A DNA stretch of 64,000 nucleotides, from positions 1,765 through 65,764 of the forward strand of contig NZ_FWER01000001.1 in assembly GCF_900169785.1 (NCBI RefSeq), in the 5' to 3' direction. The notes under the pieces were generated by a model. The model had not been told where the DNA came from. It saw only the letters and a program-made list of their open reading frames with translations, and did no database searches. The translations under genes were made by a program, and so were the position numbers. The DNA is from Rhizobium sullae (GTDB lineage: Bacteria > Pseudomonadota > Alphaproteobacteria > Rhizobiales > Rhizobiaceae). Below, one piece after another: positions 27,472-35,851 of the stretch; position 1 is the stretch's first letter; every line of letters starts with the position of its first letter.

Positions 27472-28062
27472 TCACCCTACCTGCTCGACGTGCAGCATGC
27501 CGGGCGAAAGCGGCTTTATCAGTGACTTTGCCGGAACGGACGGGTCGAGCCAGTCAGCCCATGCGTCGCGAGCGAGAATGACGATCTGCCGATCATGGTA
27601 TGGCGCAATGTCAGGCCCGGGCTCCATGGTCAGCATCGTGAAGGCTTCCCCGACATCCTTGGTCTCACGCCAGATGCCCGCGATGCAGAAAATCGGCTCG
27701 TCCTTCTTCGTGAACAGCCATTTGTCCTTGCGCTTCTTTTCCTTCTCGGTGGGATCGGTAAACTCGTAGAAGCCGTCCGCCACGATCAGGCAGCGGTTCG
27801 ACGTGAACTCACGACCGTCCGAGCGGAAGTTGTAGACAGGCCGCTTGTTCTGCCCGGGCCAGCTCCAACGCCGCTGGACCAGTTCGCCTTCACCGCGAAC
27901 GTCGTCGACCGTTCGGACGATCGGCCCCATATCGGTAATTTTGATGTCGTCGCGGGGCTCGAGGTTAGGCGCGCCCTCCCCAAACCGGATCTTGATCTTC
28001 AGGTCAGCGAAGTCCTCGACGATCGTCGCGACATCGACCTTCAAGCGATAGTCATTGCACAT
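27472..28062 (-). CDS. SRAP-domain abasic-site processing protein (YedK/HMCES family)
   Basis: SRAP proteins trap abasic sites in single-stranded DNA through a thiazolidine link to the N-terminal cysteine that follows the removed Met. The product (196 residues from ATG 28062) starts MCNDYRLKVD with the catalytic Cys2. It also shows the YNFRSDGREF asparagine region, GFYEF with the catalytic Glu, and PYHDRQIVIL with the catalytic His. The frame is open 12 residues upstream, but Cys2 fixes the start. It is divergent from a second SRAP gene, and a LexA box lies between them. Confidence 0.93.
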   Translation of the reverse strand: MCNDYRLKVDVATIVEDFADLKIKIRFGEGAPNLEPRDDIKITDMGPIVRTVDDVRGEGELVQRRWSWPGQNKRPVYNFRSDGREFTSNRCLIVADGFYEFTDPTEKEKKRKDKWLFTKKDEPIFCIAGIWRETKDVGEAFTMLTMEPGPDIAPYHDRQIVILARDAWADWLDPSVPAKSLIKPLSPGMLHVEQVG

Positions 28063-28099
28063 CGGACCTCCTTCTCGATCACGGTTGCCTCTCGACAAG

Positions 28100-28114
28100 G
28101 TTCTTGTTATGTTC
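28100..28114. promoter_or_regulatory. LexA (SOS) box
   Basis: GTTCTTGTTATGTTC is an exact GTTC-N7-GTTC, the established alphaproteobacterial LexA-binding motif. It lies 38 bp upstream of the canonical SRAP start and 8 bp upstream of the start of the second SRAP gene, so both could be SOS-induced. Confidence 0.85.
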
Positions 28115-28121
28115 GCATGCT

Positions 28122-28628
28122 ATGAGCGCGAAGGTTTTCGATCCCGACGCAGAGCTCGACGAACGCCGCGTCATCATAAGGCGCGAAGGCAGCAATGTTG
28201 AGATGGTCGAGCTACCTTGGGGCCTTCAGCCCCGTGAGGCTGGCGGCAAGCCCTTCGCTGTGATCCCTTCGGAAGGCCGCACGTTTCCAAGCCACCGTTG
28301 CCTCGTTCCAGTCTCGGAATTTCGTCGTCGCAGGCACGGCAAGCTCTTGAGGTTCTCGCTGTCGGACGGGGACTGGTTCTATTTTGCTGGCATTTGGAGA
28401 CCTGCGACCCGGGATTGGCCGGAGGCCTATGCCATCCTGACGATCAGGGCGAATGAGGACATTGTCCCCTATCACGATCGCCAGATGGCGGTGCTTCGCC
28501 GGGATCAGCGAATGGAATGGCTCGACCTGACCAAGCCGGAAGCCGAGTTACTACAGCCGTTGCCGATAGGTACTTTTCGTGTCTTCACCCATGAGCCCAA
28601 GTCCGACCAGATGATGCTGATCCTCTGA
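28122..28628 (+). CDS. Divergent SRAP-family protein lacking the catalytic cysteine
   Basis: The 168-residue product is related to YedK/HMCES: FPSHRCLVPVSEFRRRR, FYFAGIWRPATRDWPEAYAILTI and VPYHDRQMAVL match the SRAP core, with the Glu and His of the active site still present. The N-terminus from ATG 28122 is MSAKVFDPDAELDERRV, with no cysteine at position 2 and no MCNDYR or MCGR motif. An upstream TTG at 28104 would not restore one. It is shorter than the neighbouring paralogue by about 28 residues. It may bind DNA without covalent trapping, or act with the canonical SRAP from the shared LexA-box promoter. Confidence 0.82.
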   Translation: MSAKVFDPDAELDERRVIIRREGSNVEMVELPWGLQPREAGGKPFAVIPSEGRTFPSHRCLVPVSEFRRRRHGKLLRFSLSDGDWFYFAGIWRPATRDWPEAYAILTIRANEDIVPYHDRQMAVLRRDQRMEWLDLTKPEAELLQPLPIGTFRVFTHEPKSDQMMLIL

Positions 28629-28766
28629 TCGCATGGAGGAACAACAGTGCCGGTACAGTGCGCAATTGATTAGCATCGGGAGGCCATTGCGTTCAGCGTG
28701 TCCGATCGAAAATTTCTCTCGCGCGGTGCACCCCACTCGACGTCCGCCGATTTTTCGGTATGATAT

Positions 28767-28784
28767 GATATGTTATAACATTGC
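28767..28784. promoter_or_regulatory. Zur-type box upstream of the zinc operon
   Basis: GATATGTTATAACATTGC contains a perfect 12-bp palindrome ATGTTATAACAT (28770-28781). This matches the AT-rich TGTTATAACA core of Zur sites in rhizobia and Agrobacterium as I remember it. It lies 18 bp upstream of the first gene of the metal ABC operon. The palindrome upstream of folE at 61939 shares the GTTATAAC core. Confidence 0.7.
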
Positions 28785-28801
28785 ATTGAGTCGAATAATC
28801 G

Positions 28802-28975
28802 GTGGAAGCGTCCTTGGCGTCAAAATTTACAAATGATCGGAGACCGACTGAGCGGCCTCCCCGCATCACTATCCTTCAACGATCTGCCTTCGACAGAATC
28901 GCGATGGCCTTCGTAGTCTGCGCGCCGCTTTGGCTCGTCGTCGGTTGGGCGCTGGACTGGTGGGTGCGCGCATGA
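28802..28975 (+). CDS. Small single-pass membrane protein in the zinc operon
   Basis: A frame from GTG 28802 to TGA 28975 encodes 57 residues. The first 35 are basic and hydrophilic (KFTNDRRPTERPPRITILQR), and the rest is one hydrophobic helix, AMAFVVCAPLWLVVGWALDW, ending in WVRA. Its stop overlaps the ATPase start as ATGA, so it is translationally coupled. An internal ATG at 28904 would give only the helix. The ribosome site is weak. I do not know the family; the position suggests an accessory or regulatory subunit of the zinc transporter. Confidence 0.6.
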   Translation: MEASLASKFTNDRRPTERPPRITILQRSAFDRIAMAFVVCAPLWLVVGWALDWWVRA

Positions 28976-29721
28976 TGAAAGCACCTTCTGTCTGCATCCA
29001 CGATCTGACGCTAACCTATCGTCGGCACCCGGCTATCCATCATCTGAGCGGAGCTTTCGAGGCCGGTTCATTGACGGCTATTGTCGGACCCAATGGCGCC
29101 GGGAAGTCGACCTTGCTCAAAGGCATCGTCGGCGCGCTGCGGCCGGATAGCGGACGCATCCACCTCGACGGCGTCAAACGGCACGATATCGGCTACCTAC
29201 CGCAGCTCAGCGAACTCGACCGGAGCTTCCCCATTACGGTTCTCGATCTCGTCTCACTTGGCGCCTGGCGTCAGATCGGGACGTTCCGGCGGCTCACCGG
29301 TCCTGGTCGTGACAGGACACTCGCCTGTATCGCGGCGGTCGGATTGACGGGCTTTGAACAGCGCACAATCAGCACATTGTCGGGTGGTCAGCTACAGCGC
29401 GCGCTCTTTGCCCGCCTGATGCTCCAGAACGCGCGCCTTCTGCTGCTCGATGAACCATTCACCGGGATCGACACACGCACGACGGCGGATCTGATCACAC
29501 TTATCAAGGAATGGCACGGCGAGGGCCGCACGATCATCGCGGTCCTGCACGACATGGCGCTGGTCCGCGATCACTTCCCATCCACCCTGCTCATCGCCCG
29601 CAAGCAGATTGCTTGGGGTGCGACCATCGACGCTCTCGCTCCTGGGAATCTGGAAGCGAGCCGTCGGCTCAGCGAGCGATGGGATGACGACGCCGAGCTC
29701 TGCGAGGTCGTTGCCGCATGA
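28972..29721 (+). CDS. aztA: Zinc ABC transporter ATP-binding protein (AztA type)
   Basis: The ATPase of about 249 residues belongs to the metal-chelate (cluster 9) group: Walker A GPNGAGKS, Q-loop GYLPQLSELDRSFPITVLDLVSLG, signature LSGGQLQR, Walker B LLLLDEPFTGID and a switch His in AVLHDMALV. The start is ATG 28972 or 28975. It is followed by a permease with a 4-bp ATGA overlap and a cluster A-I binding protein. The order ATPase, permease, binding protein fits AztABC of Paracoccus and relatives. The Zur-type box upstream supports zinc rather than manganese. Confidence 0.85.
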   Translation: MMKAPSVCIHDLTLTYRRHPAIHHLSGAFEAGSLTAIVGPNGAGKSTLLKGIVGALRPDSGRIHLDGVKRHDIGYLPQLSELDRSFPITVLDLVSLGAWRQIGTFRRLTGPGRDRTLACIAAVGLTGFEQRTISTLSGGQLQRALFARLMLQNARLLLLDEPFTGIDTRTTADLITLIKEWHGEGRTIIAVLHDMALVRDHFPSTLLIARKQIAWGATIDALAPGNLEASRRLSERWDDDAELCEVVAA

Positions 29722-30590
29722 CGTTCGCCGACTATCTGATCGCCCCGTTCCTGGACTACAGCTTCATGCGCCGTGGGCTTGCCGGCTGCTTAGCGCTGTC
29801 GATCGGCTGCTGCCCGCTTGGCGTCGTTCTCGTTCTTCGCCGCATCAGCCTGATGGGCGACGCCATGTCCCATGCCATCCTGCCTGGCGCCGCCATCGGC
29901 TTCCTGATTGCGGGCTTCTCACTTACCGCGATGACCATCGGTGGGTTTGCGGCTGGCCTGATTGTTGCGGTCCTGGCGGGATTGGTCACGCGCTTCACCG
30001 CCTTGCGCGAAGACGCGAGCTTCGCTGCTTTCTACCTAGCCTCGCTCGGCCTCGGGGTCCTGCTGATCTCGATGCACGGGTCGAATATCGACCTTCTCAA
30101 CATTCTCTTCGGCACCGTCCTTTCCCTGAGCGACCCGGCGCTACTCCTGATGGCGACGATCGCGAGCCTGACTATGTTCTCGCTCGCGCTCCTCTTTCGG
30201 CCGCTCGTCGCGGAATGCCTCGACTCCGGATTCCTCCGCTCGGTGAGCGGCGCGGGCGGGTTCATCCATCTCGCATTCCTGATTCTCGTCGTCCTCAATC
30301 TCGTCGGCGGCTTCCATGCGCTCGGCACCCTGATGGTGGTCGGCATCATGATGCTGCCGGCAGCCTCGGCGCGCTTCTGGGCCGAAACCGTGGCCGGCCA
30401 AATGCTGGTCGCCGTAACCTTCGGCATCGCCTCATCCATCGTCGGGCTCCTCATTTCCTATCACGACGACCTTCCCGCTTCGCCCGCGATCATCCTCTCG
30501 GCAAGCGCGATCTATGTCTTCTCGTTCCTTGCCGGCCCGCAGGACAGCATCGGCGCACGCGCGCTGCGCCGCCGCCACTTCAAACGCTAA
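29718..30590 (+). CDS. aztB: Zinc ABC transporter permease (AztB type)
   Basis: The 290-residue ABC-3 family permease has eight or nine hydrophobic segments. Typical motifs are CCPLGVVLVLRRISLMGDAMSHAILPGAAIGFL and VVGIMMLPAASARFWA, found in ZnuB/MntB-like proteins. The start overlaps the ATPase stop. The C-terminus is a short basic tail (RALRRRHFKR). Confidence 0.88.
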   Translation: MTFADYLIAPFLDYSFMRRGLAGCLALSIGCCPLGVVLVLRRISLMGDAMSHAILPGAAIGFLIAGFSLTAMTIGGFAAGLIVAVLAGLVTRFTALREDASFAAFYLASLGLGVLLISMHGSNIDLLNILFGTVLSLSDPALLLMATIASLTMFSLALLFRPLVAECLDSGFLRSVSGAGGFIHLAFLILVVLNLVGGFHALGTLMVVGIMMLPAASARFWAETVAGQMLVAVTFGIASSIVGLLISYHDDLPASPAIILSASAIYVFSFLAGPQDSIGARALRRRHFKR

Positions 30591-30615
30591 CCCCCAAACC
30601 AAAGGCTAGAACATC

Positions 30616-31548
30616 ATGATAAACCGCCGCAAACTCCTCGCACTCTCTCTCGGAGCAACGCTCCTCTCGCTGCCATTCACCGCAACGCTTATCGCCCACT
30701 CAAGCCCCGCACGGGCCGCCGAGAGGGTGAAGGTCGTGACCAGCTTCTCCATTCTCGGCGATATGGTGCGGGAGGTCGGCGGAGACCGGGTGGATCTGAC
30801 GACGCTGGTGGGTCCTAACGCTGACGCCCACACATTCGAGCCAAGGCCGACCCACTCGCGCGCTGTGGGCGCCGCCGACATCATCTTCATCAATGGTCTT
30901 GGCTTCGAGCCATGGTTCGCGCGCCTCGCAGCATCAGCCGGCGCGAAAGGCAAAATCGTGACCGCATCGGAAGGCGTGAAAGCCCTCGCATTCCAAGGTG
31001 ACGAAGGTGATGGCCACCAGCAAGACCCGCATGCCTGGCAGAACCTGGAGAACGGCAAGCTCTATGTCCGCAACATCGCCGCAGGCCTTGCCTCGGTCGA
31101 CCCGGACCATGCGGCCGAGTACAAGAGCCGAGCCGATGCCTATTCCGCCCAGATCGAGTCCTTGCACGCTTCGATCAAGGCAGAACTTGACGCCATTCCC
31201 GCCGACCAGCGCAAGGTCGTGACCTCCCACGACGCGTTCGGCTATTTCGCCGCGGCCTACGGCATCGAGTTCATCGCGCCGCAGGGGGTGTCGACCGAAG
31301 GCGAAGCGTCCGCCAGCGACGTCGCGAAGATCATCGACCAGATCCGCGCACAAGGTATCCGCGCCGTCTTCCTTGAGAACATCGCAAATTCGCGCCTTGT
31401 TGAGCGTATCGCCAAGGAGACCAGCGCAAGGGTCGGAGGCACGTTGTTCTCCGACGCGCTTTCCGATCCGAGCGGCCCCGCGCCGACCTATGTGAAAATG
31501 TTCGAGCACAATGCCCACGAGCTCGTGACGGCGCTGAAGCCGAGCTGA
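30616..31548 (+). CDS. aztC: Zinc ABC transporter substrate-binding protein (AztC type)
   Basis: The 310-residue cluster A-I binding protein has a twin-arginine-like N-terminus (MINRRKLLALSLGATLLSLP) and a cleavage region SSPARAAERV. Likely metal ligands are His in NADAHTFEP, His in QDPHAWQN, His in VVTSHDAFGYF, and the acidic residues of SDALSDPSG. The His-rich flexible loop is short (DEGDGHQQDPH) compared with ZnuA, which is like AztC. It lies 25 bp after the permease. Zinc is inferred from family and the upstream box; manganese is less likely. Confidence 0.85.
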   Translation: MINRRKLLALSLGATLLSLPFTATLIAHSSPARAAERVKVVTSFSILGDMVREVGGDRVDLTTLVGPNADAHTFEPRPTHSRAVGAADIIFINGLGFEPWFARLAASAGAKGKIVTASEGVKALAFQGDEGDGHQQDPHAWQNLENGKLYVRNIAAGLASVDPDHAAEYKSRADAYSAQIESLHASIKAELDAIPADQRKVVTSHDAFGYFAAAYGIEFIAPQGVSTEGEASASDVAKIIDQIRAQGIRAVFLENIANSRLVERIAKETSARVGGTLFSDALSDPSGPAPTYVKMFEHNAHELVTALKPS

Positions 31549-31747
31549 TCAGACGGCACTGGAAGATCGGCGACGGGTGCGATTGCCGATCTTCCATAGG
31601 CAGGGGGCCACTGTTTCCGTATCCACGCCTCTCAGGCTTTCCGGATTCCTCCTTGGCGACGTAAAAGAGGAAGAGTGCGGATGGGTTTTCCGTGACGGGT
31701 TTGAAGGCTGGGAGAGAGGCTTCCGGCGCCCGTCGCGGAGAACTGCG

Positions 31748-32060
31748 ATGTCGAGGAAAGACCACCCGAGGGCTGCCGGAAGCGACTGGAAGCTACGATG
31801 AAATAATCGACAAGGTCATTGCTCGAAGCTGGGCGCGTGCCGTCGACCCTGGGGAAGCACAGCGGCGAAGGAACCGCTCGCCATGCCGAGGAACGCCGCG
31901 ACCAGCCGGCAGTATTCTGGAATCAATGTCCTGATCCTTTGGGGCGCCGTCATCGAGCACGGCTTCCCGAGCCAAAGTTGGCTCACCTTTCGCCAAGCCG
32001 TCTCGCTTGGCTGATATGCGCAAAGGGGCGAGCGCGGCACGAGCGCATGGTGGACACGTT
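31748..32060 (+). pseudogene. ardC: Relic of ArdC-type antirestriction gene (DUF1738)
   Basis: Pieces in different frames read SYDEIIDKVIA, LEAGRVPS, then RQYSGINVLILWGAVIEHGFPSQ, WLTFRQAVSLG, an in-frame TGA, and YAQRGERGT. In order, these match the N-terminal ssDNA-binding domain of ArdC-like proteins (family pattern Y.GINVL.LW, then W.T..QA..LG..VRKGE.G). At least two frameshifts and one stop are present and the C-terminal protease-like domain is gone. Such genes live on conjugative plasmids and ICEs, marking the left edge of the accessory island. Confidence 0.65.
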
Positions 32061-32095
32061 GCCCTTCCCTCTGCTTGTTGTGTTGACCGCGCCCG

Positions 32096-32115
32096 TTCTA
32101 TCTGCATAGATAGAA
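32096..32115. promoter_or_regulatory. Palindrome upstream of the LysR gene
   Basis: TTCTATCT and AGATAGAA are perfect 8-bp arms with a 4-base spacer. They contain the same TATCT/AGATA half-sites as the 19-bp box at 32141-32159 but with shorter spacing. Two such sites upstream of a LysR gene look like the paired recognition and activation sites of this family. A 7-base direct repeat (ATGCATG, two full copies and one partial, 32115-32134) lies between them. Confidence 0.5.
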
Positions 32116-32140
32116 TGCATGATGCATGATGCATCAAGTA

Positions 32141-32159
32141 GTATCTGGAATATAGATAG
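32141..32159. promoter_or_regulatory. LysR-type box, copy 1
   Basis: GTATCTGGAATATAGATAG is the inverted repeat TATCT-N7-AGATA, which contains the ATC-N9-GAT form of LysR-family boxes. It abuts the LysR start region. Four further copies occur in the island at 35306, 35871, 49609 and 50275. Confidence 0.65.
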
Positions 32160-32171
32160 ATGCACGTTTCT

Positions 32172-33092
32172 ATGGATCAATTGGAAGCCTTCGTTGCGGT
32201 CGCCGAACACGGGTCGTTCTCCGCCGCAGGCCGGGCTTTGCGAAAAGCGCAGTCGGCCGTCAGCACGCAGGTTGCAAATCTTGAGGAGGACCTCGGTCTC
32301 GCGCTGTTCAGCCGATCAGGACGCAATCCGGTACTGACTTCGGCCGGAGAACGGCTCCTGCTTGAGGCCAAGGTGATCCTGGATCGCCGCGAGCACCTGA
32401 TCGGTGTCGCCAGCAGCTTCGAAGCCGGTGCCGAGACGCGTCTGGTCGCCGCGATCGATGAGCTCTACCCGGATCGGGAATTGGGCGCAGTTTTCTCGGA
32501 GTTTGTGTCTCACTTTCCGCACGTCGAGCTCGAGCTCTTGTTTCCGATGATGGAAGATGTCAGCCGCCTTGTGTTGGATGGAAAGGCCGACGTGGGTGTT
32601 ACGTGGCGTCAGTACTCTCGGCCCGCTGAACTTGGATTCCAAATCCTTGGATCGGTTCCGCTCAAAATGGTGTGCTCAAAAGATCACCCGCTGGCGAAGG
32701 CTGATGTCGGCTGGGAGGAACTCAAGCGCCACCGGCAGATCATGGTTGCCATGAGGAGCGAAGGGCGAGCAAAACAACGATTGCGAATGGCTGCGGAAGT
32801 CTGGTGGGTCGAAAGTCAATGGGTCATATTGCGGTTGGTCAGGCAAGGGATCGGTTGGGCGCTTGTTCCCGACCACATCATAGAACACTCGCGGTGTGCC
32901 GCCGATCTTGTTACTCCCGCGCTGCAGTTTGGCGACGGCCAGTTTCCCGTCGTACTGGAAATGGTCTGGCACAAGCAACGGCCTTGCGGGTCAGCTGCGA
33001 GGTGGCTTCGCAAGCGCCTCGCCGCCACAAAACTCAATGCCTCCACGCGGATGGCACTCAGTTGCAGTCCGAAGACTAATCTGGCTGGCTGA
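32172..33092 (+). CDS. LysR-family transcriptional regulator (island)
   Basis: The product of 306 residues (310 if ATG 32160 is used) has the LysR HTH (MDQLEAFVAVAEHGSFSAAGRALRKAQSAVSTQVANLEEDLGLALF) and an effector domain starting near residue 90. The C-terminal part from GWALVPDHIIE onward ends with a longer tail than usual. It is the only intact copy; fragments of the same gene lie at 35283, 41116, 49594 and 51000 (inverted), mostly with the same upstream box. It probably regulates the island operons carrying that box. The effector is unknown. Confidence 0.88.
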   Translation: MDQLEAFVAVAEHGSFSAAGRALRKAQSAVSTQVANLEEDLGLALFSRSGRNPVLTSAGERLLLEAKVILDRREHLIGVASSFEAGAETRLVAAIDELYPDRELGAVFSEFVSHFPHVELELLFPMMEDVSRLVLDGKADVGVTWRQYSRPAELGFQILGSVPLKMVCSKDHPLAKADVGWEELKRHRQIMVAMRSEGRAKQRLRMAAEVWWVESQWVILRLVRQGIGWALVPDHIIEHSRCAADLVTPALQFGDGQFPVVLEMVWHKQRPCGSAARWLRKRLAATKLNASTRMALSCSPKTNLAG

Positions 33093-33113
33093 GGCCCTGG
33101 CGGCCATCGCCGT

Positions 33114-33476
33114 TCATCTAGCACTCTTGCGCGCCCCATCCGCCCTTCCCGCCATTTGCCGGTGCCGTAGCAGCCTTCGACGCGATCCGGTCTGCTGGCA
33201 CCGCCGCGCCATGTAGGCGTTCGTACCGAAGACACCGACGAGCAGGTCCAGGATCGAATGGGCGACATCCACAGCCTCCCAATGCAGGCCGCAGCCGCGA
33301 CCAAGAATTTCGATCGCTGCAAGCTGATCGTCCGTCGCTTTCTCCAGCCCCTGCGGCAGACGCGGCGGAACGCGGAGGTGCAGCCATGCGATCGCGCTGC
33401 TTCTCGTAGCGTTCCCGACGCCGCGCGGTTCCGTCTCGCGGCTGCGCCTCATCGCGTCATCCGTCAGTTCAATCAT
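33114..33476 (-). pseudogene. DUF2442-domain protein with frameshifted C-terminus
   Basis: The 120-residue frame contains LPQGLEKATDDQLAAIEILGRGCGLHWEAVDVAHSILDLLVGVFGTNAYMARR, matching the DUF2442 proteins common in alphaproteobacteria (pattern L..A..EELA.IE..G.G.GLHWE..D.D.SV..LL.G.FG). After NAYMARR the family usually continues with an alanine- and lysine-rich tail ending in GGRPRK. Here that tail appears in another frame (ASKAATAPANGGKGG), so a frameshift has changed the end. DUF2442 genes often pair with DUF4160; no partner is visible. It lies just downstream of the ABC exporter on the same strand. Confidence 0.55.
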
Positions 33477-33530
33477 GGATTTCCCCCCATCTGTCGAGGA
33501 AGAGCCGTTGCTGCTCGGGGTAAGGCGGCC

Positions 33531-35180
33531 TCACCTGGAGCAAGCCACGACCTTATCCCTCTCGGCGATGACGCTCCGCCGGTGGGTGATCGCGAGCACA
33601 GTCACATCCGTGGCGAGCACGCGAATATGCTCCATGATGTCGCGTTCAGTCGCCTCATCGAGCGCTGAGCTGGCCTCGTCGAGAAAGAGGATCGCCGGAT
33701 CGCCGTAAAGCGCGCGGGCGATGGCGATGCGCTGACGTTCGCCGCCCGACAGCTTCAAGCCCCGTTCGCCTACGGTCGTCTCGAGGCCCTCGGGCAGAGC
33801 CTCGATGAAGGGCAAAATCGCCGCCTTCTCCGCCGCCCGGCGCAAGCGCTTCTCATCGCGCGGCCGGCCGAGAAGGATGTTGTCGGCCAGGCTCTCGTTG
33901 AGCAGCACGACGTCCTGAGGCACGACGGCAACCGCACTGTACCAGTCGGCCCGGTCGATGGTCGCTAGATCGACGCCATCGACAAGGATGCGACCCTGAT
34001 CCGGCTCGACCGATTTCAGCGCCAGCTTGAAGATGGTCGACTTGCCGGAGCCGGTCTCGCCGACGAGGAAGGTGATCCCGCCGCGCTCGGCCGTGAAGTC
34101 GATATCCTTCACGCCACGCCCGTTGCCATAGACGTAGCCGACACCCTCGGCGACGATGCGCCCCTCGCTCGGCACGAAGGCCGGCGCATGCGAGACCTGC
34201 CGCTCCTCGGGCGCCGCCCACATGGTTGCGAGCGGGACGAGGGTCGCCCGCGAGCGCGCCACGTCGTCGATGGCGTGGGCGATCATCTCGAACGGCATGT
34301 TGAGCTGCAGCAGCAGTGTGTTGAACAGCACGATGTCGCCGATGGTCAGCGCGCCGGCCTCATAGCGCGGCACGAGCAGCAGGAACGTGACGGCGAACTG
34401 GACGGTGAGACCGAGCCCGAGGAGCGCGATGTAGCCGACACGCTGCAGCACATAGGCACGCCAGTTGTCGCGTACCTCTTCGGCCTTCGCCGTGAAGCGC
34501 CGACTCATCCAGCCATGGCTGCCGAAATGCCTCAGCGTCTCCATGGCGTTCATGGCGTTGCCGACGAAGCGGGCATTCTCCTGGCCGGCCTCAATGGCCT
34601 TGTCGAGGAAGACGCGGGCCCGACGGGCGGAGATCAGCGTGAATGTGACGGCGGCGACGCCATAAATCACGACGACCGCAGCCACCTCAATATTGATCAA
34701 CGCGCCAAGGGTGATGAGCGTGAGCAGGATCTGCGTCGCGCCGGGGATGAAGACGATGAGGCCAAGCTGCACTAGCGTTGTTAGCGCCTCGCGCCCACGC
34801 GAACTCGCATTCTGGATCTCTGCCGGATTGTGCTCGACGAAGAACGCGCTGGTCTTCCTCAGGATGCGTTCAAAGAAGCGCGTGCCGCTGATGAAGCCGA
34901 GATTCTCCGCGCTCATGAAGGAGAGGTACTGCATCATGTCCTGTAACGCCGACGAGAGCCCCAAGAGCACCGCATAGCCCACGAAGCCCCAGGCCAGCAC
35001 GGCAACCGCACCTTCCTGTGGCAGGCGATCGACGAGACGCGAGAAGAGATAGGGTGCAGCGACACTGGCGACACTGGAGAGCAAGACGACGACCGCCACG
35101 ACGAGCAGCATCCAGCGGTCGGACTTCCAGTAGGCACGGAGGATTTCGGAGATCGGAGCGAGAACGGCAGGTTCGGTCAT
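33531..35180 (-). CDS. ABC exporter, fused membrane and ATPase domains
   Basis: The 549-residue half-transporter has six helices in the first 310 residues (type IV exporter fold) and a C-terminal NBD with Walker A GETGSGKS, signature LSGGERQR, Walker B ILFLDEASSALD and H-loop ITHRR. The sequence most resembles the ATM1/HMT1-like and peptide-exporter group. There is no C39 peptidase domain. It is divergent from a LysR box and LysR relic at 35283-35400. Because a decayed lasso-peptide B2 gene lies in the same island, it could once have been a lasso-peptide D-type exporter, but this is speculation. Confidence 0.85.
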   Translation of the reverse strand: MTEPAVLAPISEILRAYWKSDRWMLLVVAVVVLLSSVASVAAPYLFSRLVDRLPQEGAVAVLAWGFVGYAVLLGLSSALQDMMQYLSFMSAENLGFISGTRFFERILRKTSAFFVEHNPAEIQNASSRGREALTTLVQLGLIVFIPGATQILLTLITLGALINIEVAAVVVIYGVAAVTFTLISARRARVFLDKAIEAGQENARFVGNAMNAMETLRHFGSHGWMSRRFTAKAEEVRDNWRAYVLQRVGYIALLGLGLTVQFAVTFLLLVPRYEAGALTIGDIVLFNTLLLQLNMPFEMIAHAIDDVARSRATLVPLATMWAAPEERQVSHAPAFVPSEGRIVAEGVGYVYGNGRGVKDIDFTAERGGITFLVGETGSGKSTIFKLALKSVEPDQGRILVDGVDLATIDRADWYSAVAVVPQDVVLLNESLADNILLGRPRDEKRLRRAAEKAAILPFIEALPEGLETTVGERGLKLSGGERQRIAIARALYGDPAILFLDEASSALDEATERDIMEHIRVLATDVTVLAITHRRSVIAERDKVVACSR

Positions 35181-35282
35181 CGGTCGGCACGGATCGGGTT
35201 CGGGGACAGCCAGACTCTCGACCGCCGAACGACGCGGGGCCTAGCGGTGGCGGGCATACCTTAATGGACTGTGCTCTCCGGC

Positions 35283-35400
35283 CGTTGAGTATATCAAGTT
35301 AGGTGGTATCTGGAATTTAGATAGATTTCCGTGTCCATGGATAAGTTGGAAGCCTTCGTTGCGGCCGCCGAACGGTCGTTCTCAGCCGCGGATGGAAGTT
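35283..35400 (+). pseudogene. LysR 5' fragment with operator, copy 2
   Basis: The sequence repeats the leader and first 20 codons of the intact LysR gene at 32131-32240: the box GTATCTGGAATTTAGATAG (35306-35324), then ATGGATAAGTTGGAAGCC and the codons for AFVAAAE, with small gaps. It then ends abruptly. The box has a 5-bp insertion upstream of it relative to copy 1. It is placed to serve the exporter gene divergent at 35180. Confidence 0.8.
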
Positions 35401-35535
35401 AGCGGTTTCTATTGACGTGATGTCCGGCGCCGCGCGCCAGATAGCGCGGGCCCCGTGGCTACCGCTTGCGTCATTTGACCCGCACAACAGCGAGTACAGT
35501 ACATCGCTCCTATATGTGAGCTTTGAGAGCGGTTC

Positions 35536-35740
35536 TTAAAGCGCCAGGACTCGTTTCCGGTTGCGACAATCTTGCAGTGATGGGTCAGAAGGAATGGCGA
35601 CGATTTCATTGGACTCTGCGCCACCTTGGCCTGCCCGAGCACCAGGCGCTGACGGGCGGCGAAGCCCGAGACCATGTGAATGGGGTTCAGGCCGCCTTCT
35701 TGACGGATACTGTAACGTAGGATGGCGGGCACGAGAAATT
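35536..35740 (-). mobile_element. ISAs1-family transposase relic
   Basis: On the minus strand one frame reads GGLNPIHMVSGFAARQRLVLGQAKVAQ and the next frame continues ESNEIVAIPS. Together these match the conserved block of ISAs1/H-repeat transposases (HMVSAFA...LVLGQ.KV.EKSNEI.AIP). A frameshift separates the two parts and both ends of the gene are missing. I could not find terminal inverted repeats. Confidence 0.65.
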
Positions 35741-35851
35741 CCAACATTCGTCGACGATGTAATCAAAGCGGGGTTGTTACATCTGCGCCGTCGGTCACGA
35801 CATGTACACCTATTAGGAGATGCTGACCTCCCGCCCGGCCCGCCAGCAAGT

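Noticed and set aside
32115..32134. Tandem ATGCATG repeats as a CRISPR or integron-like array
   Set aside because: Only two full and one partial copy of a 7-base unit without spacers; it is a local promoter feature at most.
33531..35180. Fused ABC exporter as a peptidase-containing bacteriocin transporter
   Set aside because: There is no N-terminal C39 peptidase domain; the protein begins directly with membrane helices.
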